From Caballeronia sp. SEWSISQ10-4 2 (GTDB taxonomy: Bacteria > Pseudomonadota > Gammaproteobacteria > Burkholderiales > Burkholderiaceae): a stretch of 64,000 nt of DNA. The stretch spans positions 1 to 64,000 of the forward strand of contig NZ_JALPRJ010000028.1 of NCBI RefSeq assembly GCF_030464885.1, in the 5' to 3' direction. A model generated the notes under the pieces. The model had not been told where the DNA came from, searched no databases, and saw only the letters and a list, made by a program, of their open reading frames with translations. Positions 23,800 to 33,333 of the stretch are shown in pieces (position 1 is the stretch's first letter; each line of letters opens with the position of its first letter). The translations under genes and the position numbers were made by a program.

Positions 23800-25053
23800 A
23801 TGGACATTCAGATGAACAATTCCCTCTCGCAGCCGCTGCGGTTACCCGGTGGCGCGATCCTCGCAAACCGCCTGGCCAAAGCGGCCATGAGTGAAGGCAT
23901 GGCCGATGCCAACAACCATTCAACGCCGCGCCTCGAGGCGTTGTATCGCCGCTGGGCGCGTTCTGGCGCCGGGCTGCTTCTTTCCGGCAATATCCAGGTC
24001 GATCGTTGGCACCTCGAACGCCCGGGCAACATCGTCATTGATGACGACAGCGGGCAGACGCAACTGGCGCGGCTCGCCGCAGCCGGAACGTCGGACGGCG
24101 CTCACTTTTGGGCACAGCTCAGTCATACTGGACGGCAGGTGCAAAGCGGGATCAACACTTCCCCGCTGGCACCGTCTTCTGTGGATATCGATGTAATGCG
24201 GGGCGCCGGCTTTTCATTTGCCACGCCGCGCGAAATGACCGAAGAGCAGATCCAGCAGGCCATCGGGCAGTTCGCCTTCGCCGCCGGGAAAGTTCGCGAG
24301 GCCGGTTTCACCGGTGTCTCGCTGCATGGGGCGCACGGCTACCTGATTTCGCAGTTCCTTAGCCCGCTTGCCAATAAGCGCACAGACCGCTGGGGAGGTT
24401 CGCTCGAAAACCGTTCCCGCTTCGTGCTTGAGGTGCTGGCTGCGGTTCGTTCTGCCGTTGGTCCCGACTTTCCCATCGCGCTCAAGCTCAATTCGTCGGA
24501 TTTTCAGAAGGGTGGCTTCACCAATGCCGAGTGCATCGAACTGGTGAAGAAGCTCAACAATTCGACGCTCGATCTGCTGGAACTGTCGGGCGGCTCCCTT
24601 GAACAGCCGAAGATCGCCGGCCTCACGTTAATGGACGAAGGCGAAGACGCGCCACGCGAAAGTACCGTCAAGCGCGAAGCATTTTTCGTGGACTTCGCGG
24701 CGGCGGTTCGTGCGGCGGCGAAGATGCCGGTGATGGTGGTGGGTGGATTTCGCACGACGGCGGCCATGATCGAATCGCTGGAGCGCGGCGAACTGGACAT
24801 CATCGGGCTCGGCCGCCCGATCATTGCCGATCCTGAGGTGCCGAAGCGCATTCTCTCAGGTGAAGTTGATCGTGCTCCCAGTCCCGAAGCCGCGTTGCAT
24901 CCGTTTCATCTTTTGCCATGGAACAACATGCAACTCGAACGTCTGGCAGACGGTCTGGAGCCGGATCTGTCGCTGGATGGTACCGATGCCGTGGCGCAGT
25001 TCACTGAGCTCGAGACTCGCAACATGAGCGCACTGCTGCACCATCGGGCTTAA
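23800..25053 (+). CDS. Old Yellow Enzyme-family NADH:flavin oxidoreductase
   Basis: 417 residues from the ATG at 23800 (MDIQMNN); a second ATG is at 23812. The TIM-barrel FMN enzyme marks are NRLAKAAMSEGMAD, the AQLSHTGRQ strand, LHGAHGYLISQFLSP and NKRTDRWGGSLENRSRF (about 180-210), and a C-terminal phosphate-binding VMVVGGFRTT and IGLGRPIIADP. It reduces activated alkenes, quinones or nitro compounds with NAD(P)H. Regulation by the divergent TetR gene is likely. The C-terminal extension past the barrel is short, with no iron-sulfur cluster cysteines, so it is a single-domain OYE. Confidence 0.93.
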   Translation: MDIQMNNSLSQPLRLPGGAILANRLAKAAMSEGMADANNHSTPRLEALYRRWARSGAGLLLSGNIQVDRWHLERPGNIVIDDDSGQTQLARLAAAGTSDGAHFWAQLSHTGRQVQSGINTSPLAPSSVDIDVMRGAGFSFATPREMTEEQIQQAIGQFAFAAGKVREAGFTGVSLHGAHGYLISQFLSPLANKRTDRWGGSLENRSRFVLEVLAAVRSAVGPDFPIALKLNSSDFQKGGFTNAECIELVKKLNNSTLDLLELSGGSLEQPKIAGLTLMDEGEDAPRESTVKREAFFVDFAAAVRAAAKMPVMVVGGFRTTAAMIESLERGELDIIGLGRPIIADPEVPKRILSGEVDRAPSPEAALHPFHLLPWNNMQLERLADGLEPDLSLDGTDAVAQFTELETRNMSALLHHRA

Positions 25054-25196
25054 ATCCGTGGTCTGATCTGGAACTACCGGTTTTCCGGATCGTCAAGAGA
25101 GTGAAACTTGCATCGTGTCCGTCGGCGGATTGCAGTATTGGCCGAACGCCACCTCGCATCGAGAGGCGTTCGGGGAGGCTACTCAGACAGACTCAA

Positions 25197-25544
25197 TCAA
25201 GCGTGCTGCTCTTTGTATTCGACCAGCACTTCGCGGTATGGCTTGCTTCCTTCGTTGCGCGCTTTGTGCGTTGCAGGGACCTTGGCGCCCTTGCCGATAT
25301 CGGACAGCACTTCCAGATACCCGTTCTCGCATTTGAGCGAGTAAATCGCGCCCGTTGGCACGTCGAAGATGCCGAGGTCCCCGCCGTTTTCGTCGAAGAT
25401 ATGCAAGGGCGCACCTTCGATTGCGTACCACATGTATGAAAGCGTGTGGGTATGTACTGGCGTTTCCTCGCCTGGAGCGAGAACGAAGTTCCATACAATG
25501 ACCTTGTCATTCTCAAATACCTTTTCACTGCCGACGCCAGCCAT
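25197..25544 (-). CDS. Cupin-domain protein
   Basis: 115 residues from the ATG at 25544, with AAGGAG seven bases ahead; longer frames add an unlikely N-terminus. The cupin motif is APGEETPVHTHTLSYMWYAIEG (residues about 22-43, with the HTH histidines) and a second strand set through GDLGIFDVPTGAIYSL. It is a small single-domain cupin, probably metal binding, of the type that acts as an isomerase, hydrolase helper or dioxygenase-like enzyme. It is convergent with the OYE gene and divergent from the AraC regulator at 25857; a 15-bp direct repeat sits just upstream. Confidence 0.85.
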   Translation of the reverse strand: MAGVGSEKVFENDKVIVWNFVLAPGEETPVHTHTLSYMWYAIEGAPLHIFDENGGDLGIFDVPTGAIYSLKCENGYLEVLSDIGKGAKVPATHKARNEGSKPYREVLVEYKEQHA

Positions 25545-25856
25545 GACTATCTCCTTGAGGTGTACGAATGTATGAGGTGTACGAATGGTGCGAGAGGCGT
25601 CCCGCATTGCAGCAACGCCATTCACGTTCAGACGTTCAAAACGTATTGGTCGGCGCTGGACCGTACTTCAATAGCTGCGGTGCGAGAGAGCCTGTACTCA
25701 GAGTAGGCGAATGTCCCACTTGCCGCTGTCCCGGCCGTATGGAAACTTGTCACGGAAGAGGCCGATTTATCATTCCGGATGATGATTTTTTTCCGCGAAA
25801 CGGTTGAGACAGTAGGAGCGCTTTGAATTCATCGGGACAGCAGGAGGCTTTTCACA
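25545..25856. other. Divergent cupin/AraC intergenic region
   Basis: This 312-bp interval carries the promoters for the cupin (minus) and AraC (plus) genes. The only clear structure is the 15-bp tandem repeat at 25556-25587, listed separately. No coding frame is convincing. Confidence 0.6.
25556..25587. repeat. 15-bp direct repeat, candidate AraC operator
   Basis: TGAGGTGTACGAATG occurs at 25556-25570 and again at 25573-25587, with a two-base spacer, so the period is 17 bp. AraC regulators bind tandem direct half-sites. The repeat lies 12 bases beyond the cupin start on its 5' side, close to the ribosome-binding site. Confidence 0.55.
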
Positions 25857-26711
25857 GTGTCGGAACCTTTGCGAATCATTCATGGCCCGTTTGGAAGAGT
25901 GGCGTTGCTGCTGCTGGACAAAAGCATGGTCCTCCATGCACATCGGGTTTCTCACGTCATCTTCAAGGAAGGAGGTCCTGACATCCAGTTCGGGATCCGC
26001 AATCGTGAGCATGTTTTGTCAGACAAGAACGTACTACTGGTGAATGCGTGGGAGCCGCATTTCTATGAGCATCGCCCGCAATCGCAGCCGACTGTGCTGC
26101 TTGCGCTTTACCTGGAGCCAGATTGGTTGAAGGATGTTGACCGGCGTTTCGCATACAGCATTCACCCCCGTTTCTTTCCGAGGTCTTCCGCGCCGGTTCA
26201 AGGGAAGCTTCGCCGTCTTCATACTGATCTGCTCGACATTCTGACCGACCGTGAAGGCCAGTCGCTGCAAGCGGTCCAGGGGTTGATCGCCGACATGACC
26301 GGCGAACTGGTCGGCATATCGCCGCGAAGGAGTGAACTGTCGGCAGCCGGGTCTGTTGGCGGAATAGCGTACGACATCAGGATTCGTCGCGCGATCGAAG
26401 CAATGAAACAGGTAAGGGGCATCCCTCCCGACTTCGACGATCTCGCACAAGCGGTTGGGCTATCCCGTCCGCATTTCTTTCATCTATTCCATAAGCAGAC
26501 CGGAATGACCCCGGCGACTTTCAGCAGCATGCTGAGGATGGACCTATCGATTGAAGGCGTCTCGCAGCACGAGATGGCGCTTCAGGATATTGCGCTCGAT
26601 CTGGGCTTCGACTCGCCGGGAAACTTCACGCGCTTCTTTGTTCGTCAGCAAGGCGTGACGCCCAGCCAATACAGACAAAACGTGCAATTTGTCACCGGGC
26701 AAGGGTGGTAA
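25857..26711 (+). CDS. AraC-family transcriptional regulator
   Basis: 284 residues from a GTG start. The N-terminal part is a cupin-like sensing domain (residues 1-140: LLLDKSMVLHAHRVSHVIFKEGG and NVLLVNAWEPHFYEHRP). The C-terminal double helix-turn-helix spans about 170-275, with FDDLAQAVGLSRPHFFHLF and the second-HTH signature MALQDIALDLGFDSPGNFTRFF. It is divergent from the small cupin gene, and likely to activate it in response to a ligand bound by its own cupin domain. The candidate operator is the 15-bp direct repeat near 25556. Confidence 0.92.
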   Translation: MSEPLRIIHGPFGRVALLLLDKSMVLHAHRVSHVIFKEGGPDIQFGIRNREHVLSDKNVLLVNAWEPHFYEHRPQSQPTVLLALYLEPDWLKDVDRRFAYSIHPRFFPRSSAPVQGKLRRLHTDLLDILTDREGQSLQAVQGLIADMTGELVGISPRRSELSAAGSVGGIAYDIRIRRAIEAMKQVRGIPPDFDDLAQAVGLSRPHFFHLFHKQTGMTPATFSSMLRMDLSIEGVSQHEMALQDIALDLGFDSPGNFTRFFVRQQGVTPSQYRQNVQFVTGQGW

Positions 26712-26863
26712 CAAGTGTTCATGGGTGAGCAAAGATCGGATGCCGGCGGTGCGTAGCCAACACGCAGCCACGCGTGGATCAGCGCCAGGCTTTTGCGTGA
26801 ACTGCCTTCGAACTCGCAGCACTGGCACAATCGAGGTGATCTTCGATCCGCTTGGGAATCCTC

Positions 26864-28684
26864 ATGCCAGATGCCGTCCCGCCTTTGCCGCCTTCGCGGG
26901 CTATCGGCCCCCTGTTTGCCCTGTTTCCCTTCCTGCGCCCTTATGCCGGGCGCTGGGCGCTTGCGTTCCTGGCGCTGGTGACGTCGGCGGGAGCCACATT
27001 GGCATTGCCGGTGGCGTTCAAATACCTGATTGATCGTGGCTTCGCCGGGGGCGACCGGGCCCACATCGATCGCTATTTCCTCGCGCTATTCGCCGTTTCG
27101 CTGGTGCTGGCCGGTGCCACGGCGATGCGCTTCTACCTGGTGTCGTGGCTGGGCGAGCGGGTTACGGCTGACTTGCGGCGTGCGGTCTACGACCACGTGC
27201 TGGGGATGAGTCCGCAGTTCTTCGAGACCACGCAGACCGGAGAGGTGCTGTCGCGGCTCACCGCCGACACCACGCTGATCCAGACGGTGGTGGGCACCAG
27301 CCTGTCGATGGGATTGCGCAACTTCTTCCTGCTTACCGGCGGCGTGGCGATGCTGGCGGTGACCAGCCCGGTGCTGTCGGGCTACATCATCGCCACGCTG
27401 GTTGTGGTGGTCGCGCCCATCGTTATCTTCGGCCGGCGCGTGCGGCGGCTTTCGCGTGCTAGCCAGGACAAGGTAGCGAACGCGAGCGCGGTGGCGGGCG
27501 AGGTGCTCAATGCCATGCCGACCGTGCAGTCGTACACGCAGGAGCCCTTTGAAGCGCGGCGGTTTGGCGGCGCGGTAGAGCTGGCCTTTGAGACAGCGCT
27601 CACGCGCATCCGGGCGCGCGCCTGGTTGACTGCGGTGGTGATCGTGCTGGTGTTTACCGCGATCGTCTTCGTGTTGTGGCTCGGGGCGCAGGCGGTGCTG
27701 GCCGGGCGAATGACTGCCGGCCAGCTGTCCCAGTTCATCCTCTACGCGGTGTTCACGGCCGGCGCTGTCGGGGCCGTTGCCGAAGTGTGGGGCGATCTGC
27801 AGCGGGCCGCCGGCGCCACCGAGCGGCTGCTGCAACTGCTGTCGGCGCGCTCTCCGGTGGTTGAGGCCGAGACGACGGTGCCGCTGCCGACACGCGGGGA
27901 GGGCATCCGCTTCGACAACGTCAGCTTTTCATATCCGTCCCGCCCCGGCATCGCGGCGCTCTCCGGCCTCTCACTTGACGTCCGCGCAGGCGAGCATGTC
28001 GCGTTGGTTGGACCGTCTGGCGCCGGCAAAACCACTCTGTTCCAACTGCTGCTGCGCTTTTACGACCCCCAGGCCGGTGACATTCTGATCAACGGCGTCC
28101 CTACGCGGCAGGTGCCGCTCGCCGAGTTGCGCAGGGAAATCGGCGTGGTACTACAGGAGTCGGTGATCTTTTCAGGCAGCGTGCTGGACAACATCCGCTA
28201 CGGCGCGCCCGAAGCCACGCTCGCGCAAGTGCAGCGGGCTGCCGACATGGCTGCGGCGGCGGGCTTTATCGAAGAACTGCCGCAAGGCTACGATACATTT
28301 CTGGGCGAGCGCGGAGTGCGGCTGTCTGGCGGACAGCGCCAGCGCATTGCGATTGCCCGTGCGATCCTGAAGAATCCGCCCATCCTGCTGCTGGACGAGG
28401 CCACCAGCGCGCTCGATGCCGCGAGCGAACGGCTGGTGCAGAAGGCACTGGATAATGCCGCGCAGGACCGCACCACGCTGGTCATTGCGCACCGCCTCGC
28501 GACCGTGCAGCAAGCGGACCGCATTGTCGTGCTGGAACACGGCCGCATCGTCGCGCAGGGCCGCCACGCCGAGCTCCTTGTGAGCTCGCCGCTCTATGCC
28601 CAGCTAGCCGCCCTTCAGTTCGGCGAGCCGCTGGGGCAGACGGGGCAGAGCGGCGCCGTGCATGATCCTGTCGACTCCGCGTGA
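26864..28684 (+). CDS. ABC exporter, fused membrane and ATPase domains
   Basis: 606 residues from the ATG at 26864. The N-terminal membrane domain (about 15-310) has six helices and an MsbA-like FFETTQTGEVLSRLTADT cytoplasmic loop. The ATPase domain has Walker A GPSGAGKTTLF, signature LSGGQRQRIAIARAI and Walker B PPILLLDEATSALDAASE. It is a half-transporter that works as a homodimer and should export a lipid, peptide or drug. The gene follows the AraC gene by 150 bp but with its own start region. A C-terminal tail (QTGQSGAVHDPVDSA) is unremarkable. Substrate unknown. Confidence 0.94.
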   Translation: MPDAVPPLPPSRAIGPLFALFPFLRPYAGRWALAFLALVTSAGATLALPVAFKYLIDRGFAGGDRAHIDRYFLALFAVSLVLAGATAMRFYLVSWLGERVTADLRRAVYDHVLGMSPQFFETTQTGEVLSRLTADTTLIQTVVGTSLSMGLRNFFLLTGGVAMLAVTSPVLSGYIIATLVVVVAPIVIFGRRVRRLSRASQDKVANASAVAGEVLNAMPTVQSYTQEPFEARRFGGAVELAFETALTRIRARAWLTAVVIVLVFTAIVFVLWLGAQAVLAGRMTAGQLSQFILYAVFTAGAVGAVAEVWGDLQRAAGATERLLQLLSARSPVVEAETTVPLPTRGEGIRFDNVSFSYPSRPGIAALSGLSLDVRAGEHVALVGPSGAGKTTLFQLLLRFYDPQAGDILINGVPTRQVPLAELRREIGVVLQESVIFSGSVLDNIRYGAPEATLAQVQRAADMAAAAGFIEELPQGYDTFLGERGVRLSGGQRQRIAIARAILKNPPILLLDEATSALDAASERLVQKALDNAAQDRTTLVIAHRLATVQQADRIVVLEHGRIVAQGRHAELLVSSPLYAQLAALQFGEPLGQTGQSGAVHDPVDSA

Positions 28685-28797
28685 AGACGCGATCCGGGTC
28701 GCCCGGGCAGCTTGGACGAACAAGCCCTTGCGCGCCTGTCGAGAACGTTAGAACGTTTGCCAACTACTCGCTACAGCAAGATTGCGGGCGCTCCTTG

Positions 28798-30465
28798 TCA
28801 AACTGCGTTGAGCCTGGCCTGATACCGGCGATTGCCTGGTTTCAATGCCGTTGCCTTCGACGCCAAGGATGGCACCCGCCGGATCACGCTCCCTGATTCG
28901 GCGCCACCGATATTGAACGCACCGACCGCCTCGCGCAGCGCTTGTGCTTGTTCGGCCATTGACTGTGCGGCCGCCGCGGCTTGTTCTACCAAGGCGGCAT
29001 TCTGTTGTGTCACTTCATCCATCTGGCTGACGGCTTGATTGACCTGCTCGATGCCTGTGCTCTGTTCGTCCGACGCCGAGGAGATCTCGCTCATGATATT
29101 GGTCACTCGCGCCACGGATTGCACGATTTCGCTGATCGTGCTGCCCGCTTGCGCAACGAGCTTGGAGCCCGCGTCGACCCGGTTCACCGAGTCGCCGATC
29201 AGGTCCTTGATTTGTTTGGCTGCCGTCGCGCTGCGTTGAGCGAGCGTGCGAACCTCGGTTGCTACGACAGCAAATCCACGACCCTGTTCACCCGCACGGG
29301 CCGCCTCGACCGCGGCATTGAGCGCGAGAATATTGGTCTGAAAAGCGATGCCTTCGATCACGCTGATGATCTCTGCGACCTTGCTTGAGCTTTCGGTGAT
29401 GCCGTGCATTGTCTCGACCACGCGTCCTACCACCTCGCCACCGCGCCGTGCAATTTCTGAGGTTGTGCCGGCCAAGGTGCTCGCCTGCCTGGCATTTTCG
29501 GCGTTTTGACGCACCGTCGCGGTCAGCTCTTCCATGCTCGATGCGGTTTCCTCGAGTGACGCAGCTTGTTCTTCCGTTCGTTGCGAAAGATCGGTGTTGC
29601 CTTGCGCGATTTCGCTTGCGGCAACCGAGATCGATTCGCTCGACGACTTGATACCGTGCACGATACCCGTTAGCTGCTCTTTCATTAGCGCCAGCGAGAA
29701 CAGCAAGCTGGAGGAGTCTTCCGCACGGGTCTGGACCGTCACGGTGAGATCGCCGGCGGCGATCTGGCCGACGACGTGCGCGGCGTAGTCGGGCTCGCCG
29801 CCGAGTTGTTTATGCAGCCGACGGCCGGTCAATGCACCAAGCGTGACGCCGAATATCAGCCCCGTCAGTACGATCGCAATCAGCGTCGCCCGCAGGGTTG
29901 CAAAACGCTCAAGCGAGTCGTTGTATTCGATCTTGGCAACGTCGACCTGCAATTTGCGCAGCTTGCTGAGTCCGGCAACCGCAGGCGGCAATAGCGCATC
30001 GACGTTGTCGCGTAGCAGAGCGGGTGCTTGCGCAGCATCGGTATTGGTATTGGCGAGTGCCGCTTTTACCTTTGCAAAGCCTTGCGTCGCGAGTGCGTCA
30101 TACGCTGTGCGAAAGTCGGTGGCCATCTGCTTTTCGTCGGGCGTGAGGAAAGTCGATGTGTACTCTTTCCAGATCGTATCGATTTCCGAGCTGTCTTTTT
30201 CAACGCGGGCCAGTGCCTCCGCTGTTCGCGTGCTTGAGACGTCGAGGGAGGCACGGGTCAGGGTCGCGAGTTGATCCAGCAACCGGTGATCTATTTGGGC
30301 CAGTTGCTGGATACAAACCGTCCGATCTTCATACACAGTGCGCAGCCCGTTGTTGCTTTGATTCATCCCGTATAAACCGGCGGCCGCGACAACCACGACA
30401 ATCGCGGAGAGCGAGCCGGTGATGAGCGTAAGCCGAGCCTTGACAGAAAGTGATTGCGTTGCCAT
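28798..30465 (-). CDS. Methyl-accepting chemotaxis protein
   Basis: 555 residues from the ATG at 30465 (MATQSLSV). Two membrane helices (about 10-32 and 190-210) bracket a periplasmic four-helix-bundle sensor domain (33-185). A HAMP domain follows, then the signalling coiled coil with the conserved tip EGIAFQTNILALNAAVEA, ARAGEQGRGFAVVATEVRTLA. It reports periplasmic ligands to the CheA/CheW array. No C-terminal NWETF-type pentapeptide is present, so adaptation would need a methylation-enzyme-independent tether. The ligand cannot be named. It stands alone on the minus strand between an exporter and a diguanylate cyclase. Confidence 0.95.
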   Translation of the reverse strand: MATQSLSVKARLTLITGSLSAIVVVVAAAGLYGMNQSNNGLRTVYEDRTVCIQQLAQIDHRLLDQLATLTRASLDVSSTRTAEALARVEKDSSEIDTIWKEYTSTFLTPDEKQMATDFRTAYDALATQGFAKVKAALANTNTDAAQAPALLRDNVDALLPPAVAGLSKLRKLQVDVAKIEYNDSLERFATLRATLIAIVLTGLIFGVTLGALTGRRLHKQLGGEPDYAAHVVGQIAAGDLTVTVQTRAEDSSSLLFSLALMKEQLTGIVHGIKSSSESISVAASEIAQGNTDLSQRTEEQAASLEETASSMEELTATVRQNAENARQASTLAGTTSEIARRGGEVVGRVVETMHGITESSSKVAEIISVIEGIAFQTNILALNAAVEAARAGEQGRGFAVVATEVRTLAQRSATAAKQIKDLIGDSVNRVDAGSKLVAQAGSTISEIVQSVARVTNIMSEISSASDEQSTGIEQVNQAVSQMDEVTQQNAALVEQAAAAAQSMAEQAQALREAVGAFNIGGAESGSVIRRVPSLASKATALKPGNRRYQARLNAV

Positions 30466-30844
30466 GAAGATTACCTGTCGATGCACGCTTGTAAATTCAG
30501 CGCGCGGTTGCGCCTGGCCATGACAAAGGCCGAGTGACGTATTGTTGATAGGGACAATTTAACGAGATGAGGAGCGCTCGCCTGGCCTCGCGATTGAGCC
30601 GAGCGGTGCGATGTATATCTGGATAACGACAGCGATGGCTCTTTCCTGATCGGAAAATACCCTTGCAGTACACAACGACCTGTCTGAACTACCGCGCTTG
30701 CCAACCGTTGCGGTAACAACGCTCGGCTGGCTTGCAATTGAAGACCGCCGCCGCGTCGCTGTGGCCGAGCGAACGTCGTGAGCAAAAGTGTTCATGACGA
30801 AGTCTGTTCAAAACGCGCCGGGTCCGGAGTGCACAGTTACGATG
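30466..30844. other. Intergenic region upstream of the chemoreceptor
   Basis: These 379 bp separate two minus-strand genes, the chemoreceptor and the diguanylate cyclase upstream of it. I see no coding frame and no strong palindrome or terminator. It should contain the chemoreceptor promoter; I could not recognise a convincing sigma-28 sequence. Confidence 0.5.
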
Positions 30845-32392
30845 TCAAGCTGTAGTCGAAGACGAAAGATTACCCCTGGCGGCGAGCACTCGATTACGCC
30901 CCTTCTTCTTCGCCTCATACAAGGCCTTGTCGGCAGCCAGTATGAGCTCCGTAGGCTCGCCCGCGTCGCGAGTCGGGACCCGGGCGTCAACACCCGCGCT
31001 TATCGTGACGAAGCCAGCGGGGCTGCCCGAATGTTCAATTTCCAGACCACGAATAGCGCTGCGGATATTGTCCGCGATCGCTACGGCATGAGCTACATCG
31101 GTATTCGGCAGAAGCACCGCGATTTCCTCTCCGCCATATCGGGCAGCAAGGTCCCCCGGACGCCTGGCTGTCAGGTCCCCGATGAGACGGCTGATCGTCC
31201 GCAGGCACTCATCGCCCGCTGCATGTCCGTAGATGTCGTTGTATTGCTTGAAGCAATCGACATCCATCATGATCAGTGCCAACGTACTCGCCTGACGCGT
31301 GGCGCGGCTGAATTCGTTATGCAACGTGACATCGAATTGGCGGCGGTTCGCGAGCCCTGTCAGGCCGTCCTGCATCGCAAGTCGTTCAAGGGTCCGATTG
31401 AGCTTTTCAAGGGTGGCGTGCGTCTTTGTCAATTCCGCCTCTGCAGTCGTTCGCAGTTCGATCTGCCGGATCAGATGCCAGCCGAACAAGCCCACCACAA
31501 TGGCAAGGCAAAGCACGCCGGCGGAATGCAAGATCGTGTCGCGCCACCATTCAAGCAAAATCTCATCCTTGGACAATGCAGCCGCTACAAAGACCGGAAA
31601 ATGCTCGAGGCCGCGATAACTGTTTAGCCGCGTGACGCCATCCTGCGCCGACTTGATGAAAGCCGTTCCGGCAGGACCCTGCGTCGTGTAATAGTTGAAC
31701 AGCGCAGTTCCTCGCATGCTTTTGCCGATCACTTTTACATCGAACGGTCGACGAATCAGCATGACGCCGCTATCCAGGACGAGGGCAACGGCGCCCGCGT
31801 TGCCGATCTGAAGGCTATCGTAGAACGCTTTAAAGAAATCAATATCGACGGTTGCCAGCACAACGCCGCCGAAACTGCCATCCGGTTTATTGATTCTCCT
31901 TGAAACGGGAATAACCCACTTTCCACTTGATCTACTTATTACCGGCACACCAATGTGCGGACCAGGACCAGAGTTGTGCCGATGAAAGATGAAATATTCG
32001 CGATCCGCGTTGTTGAATCGATTTAGCGGCGCTGACGTGGAATTGATAATCCAGTTGCCGTTTTCGTCATAGACAAAAAGACCGTCTAGTTGGGGAAGCT
32101 CCTGTCGATGCATCACCAGGATGTCGTGCAGTCGTTTAAGAGCAGCCGGACCGGTCCCGTCGAATTCCACGCGCTCGACGATGCCCAGCAACGCCGTGTC
32201 CGCCTCCTTGAATGTGTCGTCGGCCTGCTGAGCCATTGCCCGTGCCAGATTCGAGGTGGCGACATTCATTTCGCCCAGTTCGACTGATCGTGCGTTCCAA
32301 CTCCGCCAGCCATCGAGCACAACGAGAGACAGGCAGACGATTGCCACGAACGCAATCGCACGCCAAATGATGGATGGTCGATTCAAAATCAA
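30845..32392 (-). CDS. Membrane diguanylate cyclase with a periplasmic dCache-like sensor
   Basis: About 515 residues if translation starts at the TTG at 32392, which has GGAG six bases ahead; longer frames start at 32557 but lack a site. A membrane helix (IIWRAIAFVAIVCLSLVVLDGW) near residue 15 leads into a periplasmic domain of about 240 residues, then a second helix near 290-310 and the GGDEF domain. The active site is GGEEI (about 421) with a product-inhibition I-site RxxD (RPGD) five residues before it. It should make cyclic-di-GMP in response to an extracellular ligand. The divergent lipoprotein gene shares its promoter region. Confidence 0.92.
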   Translation of the reverse strand: MILNRPSIIWRAIAFVAIVCLSLVVLDGWRSWNARSVELGEMNVATSNLARAMAQQADDTFKEADTALLGIVERVEFDGTGPAALKRLHDILVMHRQELPQLDGLFVYDENGNWIINSTSAPLNRFNNADREYFIFHRHNSGPGPHIGVPVISRSSGKWVIPVSRRINKPDGSFGGVVLATVDIDFFKAFYDSLQIGNAGAVALVLDSGVMLIRRPFDVKVIGKSMRGTALFNYYTTQGPAGTAFIKSAQDGVTRLNSYRGLEHFPVFVAAALSKDEILLEWWRDTILHSAGVLCLAIVVGLFGWHLIRQIELRTTAEAELTKTHATLEKLNRTLERLAMQDGLTGLANRRQFDVTLHNEFSRATRQASTLALIMMDVDCFKQYNDIYGHAAGDECLRTISRLIGDLTARRPGDLAARYGGEEIAVLLPNTDVAHAVAIADNIRSAIRGLEIEHSGSPAGFVTISAGVDARVPTRDAGEPTELILAADKALYEAKKKGRNRVLAARGNLSSSTTA

Positions 32393-32638
32393 ACAATTCT
32401 CCGTGGACAGCTTGAAAGCAGTGTCCCAGCGAGGTCTCTTTTTGCAGAAAAAAGCCGGGGCAATGGCTTGCGTACGGGAAGTATATCGGCATCTGGACAC
32501 ATTTCTTGACATCCGTCTGCTCGGGCTGAGCGACTTGAACGAGTCGGTCAGAGTCATTTTGGCCGGTTGTGCGAATCTGCGAATGCTTCCGACGCACAGC
32601 TATAATCGCGCTCGAACATGGCTAGGGAAGTTTTACTC

Positions 32639-33094
32639 GTGAAAAAGATCGCTGCCTTTGCGCTCGTCGCGCTTGTACTCACCGGTTGCTCGTCCCCCCA
32701 AAAGCAGGCGGAGCAAGCTCAGGAATTCCTCCACAACGAATCCAGCCTTGCTGCCGCCCAACGCAATGCGGCGGTCGATTGCGAACCGGCGAACTGCGAC
32801 GCCGCCTGGGTGCTTACGAAACGCTATATCGAGCAGCATTCCGACACGTCGGTGACGCGCGCGGACGCAGTCGCAATCGACACCGACGTGCCCTCTGATT
32901 CAGGCAAGGCCGCCTTTTCGGCGACCCGTACTGCGAGAGGCGCTGGCGGGACGCTAACCCTCTTTGCGCAGTGCCGCGGCATGTATGGGCAGGACAGCGC
33001 GAGAGGTTCGGACTATGACAAGTGCGCCGAGAAGATCCTCAAGACTCAGAATGGCTATGTGGCGTTTCTCCGGGCACATGCGTCTGGTCAGTAA
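32639..33094 (+). CDS. Lipoprotein of unknown function
   Basis: 151 residues from the GTG at 32639 (AGGGAAG ahead). A TATAAT-like -10 at 32601-32606 places the transcript start just after the alternative ATG at 32618, favouring the GTG. The signal peptide KKIAAFALVALVLTGCSSPQ has a clean lipobox (LTGC), so the mature protein starts at Cys. The remainder has cysteines CEPANC and CRGMYG and looks soluble. It is divergent from the diguanylate cyclase. No homologous family is recognised. Confidence 0.75.
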   Translation: MKKIAAFALVALVLTGCSSPQKQAEQAQEFLHNESSLAAAQRNAAVDCEPANCDAAWVLTKRYIEQHSDTSVTRADAVAIDTDVPSDSGKAAFSATRTARGAGGTLTLFAQCRGMYGQDSARGSDYDKCAEKILKTQNGYVAFLRAHASGQ

Positions 33095-33228
33095 GCGTCG
33101 TTCGCGCCCTGTCCGACTGAATGGTCGCGTAGGGTCGACCACGGAGGCAACCGCCTCTCGATTGTTCACGAGCCGGGCGACTGTCCGTTGTCGAGAAAAC
33201 TGGATGGCTGTTGCGGCTTGCAAAGCGC

Positions 33229-33257
33229 TTGACATCGTAAATTTGGCTTCGTAAATT
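33229..33257 (+). promoter_or_regulatory. Sigma-70-type promoter of the ami-like operon
   Basis: TTGACA (33229-33234) is a perfect -35 and TAAATT (33252-33257) an acceptable -10, separated by exactly 17 bp. Transcription should start near 33264, directly ahead of the leader hairpins. Confidence 0.7.
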
Positions 33258-33267
33258 CGCCTCCAAC

Positions 33268-33292
33268 GAGTCGTCATGTTTTATGACGGCTC
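33268..33292 (+). promoter_or_regulatory. 5'-end hairpin of the ami-like leader
   Basis: GAGTCGTCAT (33268-33277) pairs with ATGACGGCTC (33283-33292), one G-U, across the 5-base loop GTTTT. It lies at the 5' end of the predicted transcript, immediately before hairpin P1, and may protect the RNA or tune antitermination. Confidence 0.6.
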
Positions 33293-33333
33293 CACGGCAA
33301 CGATGCCGTGCTACACATGAACGGCTATGCAGC
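33293..33333 (+). promoter_or_regulatory. ANTAR-type antitermination target, two hexaloop hairpins
   Basis: P1 is CACGGC (33293-33298), loop AACGAT, GCCGTG (33305-33310), a perfect 6-bp stem. P2 is CATG (33316-33319), loop AACGGC (33320-33325), TATG (33326-33329), with possible outer pairs GCT/AGC that reach into the terminator stem. Both loops have A1 and G4. P2 is weak by itself, as expected if a protein must stabilise it. The operon encodes an ANTAR protein at 40310, presumably its partner. Confidence 0.78.

Noticed and set aside
30466..30620. Sigma-28 flagellar promoter for the chemoreceptor
   Set aside because: No TAAA-N15-GCCGATAA match with correct spacing was found on the minus strand.
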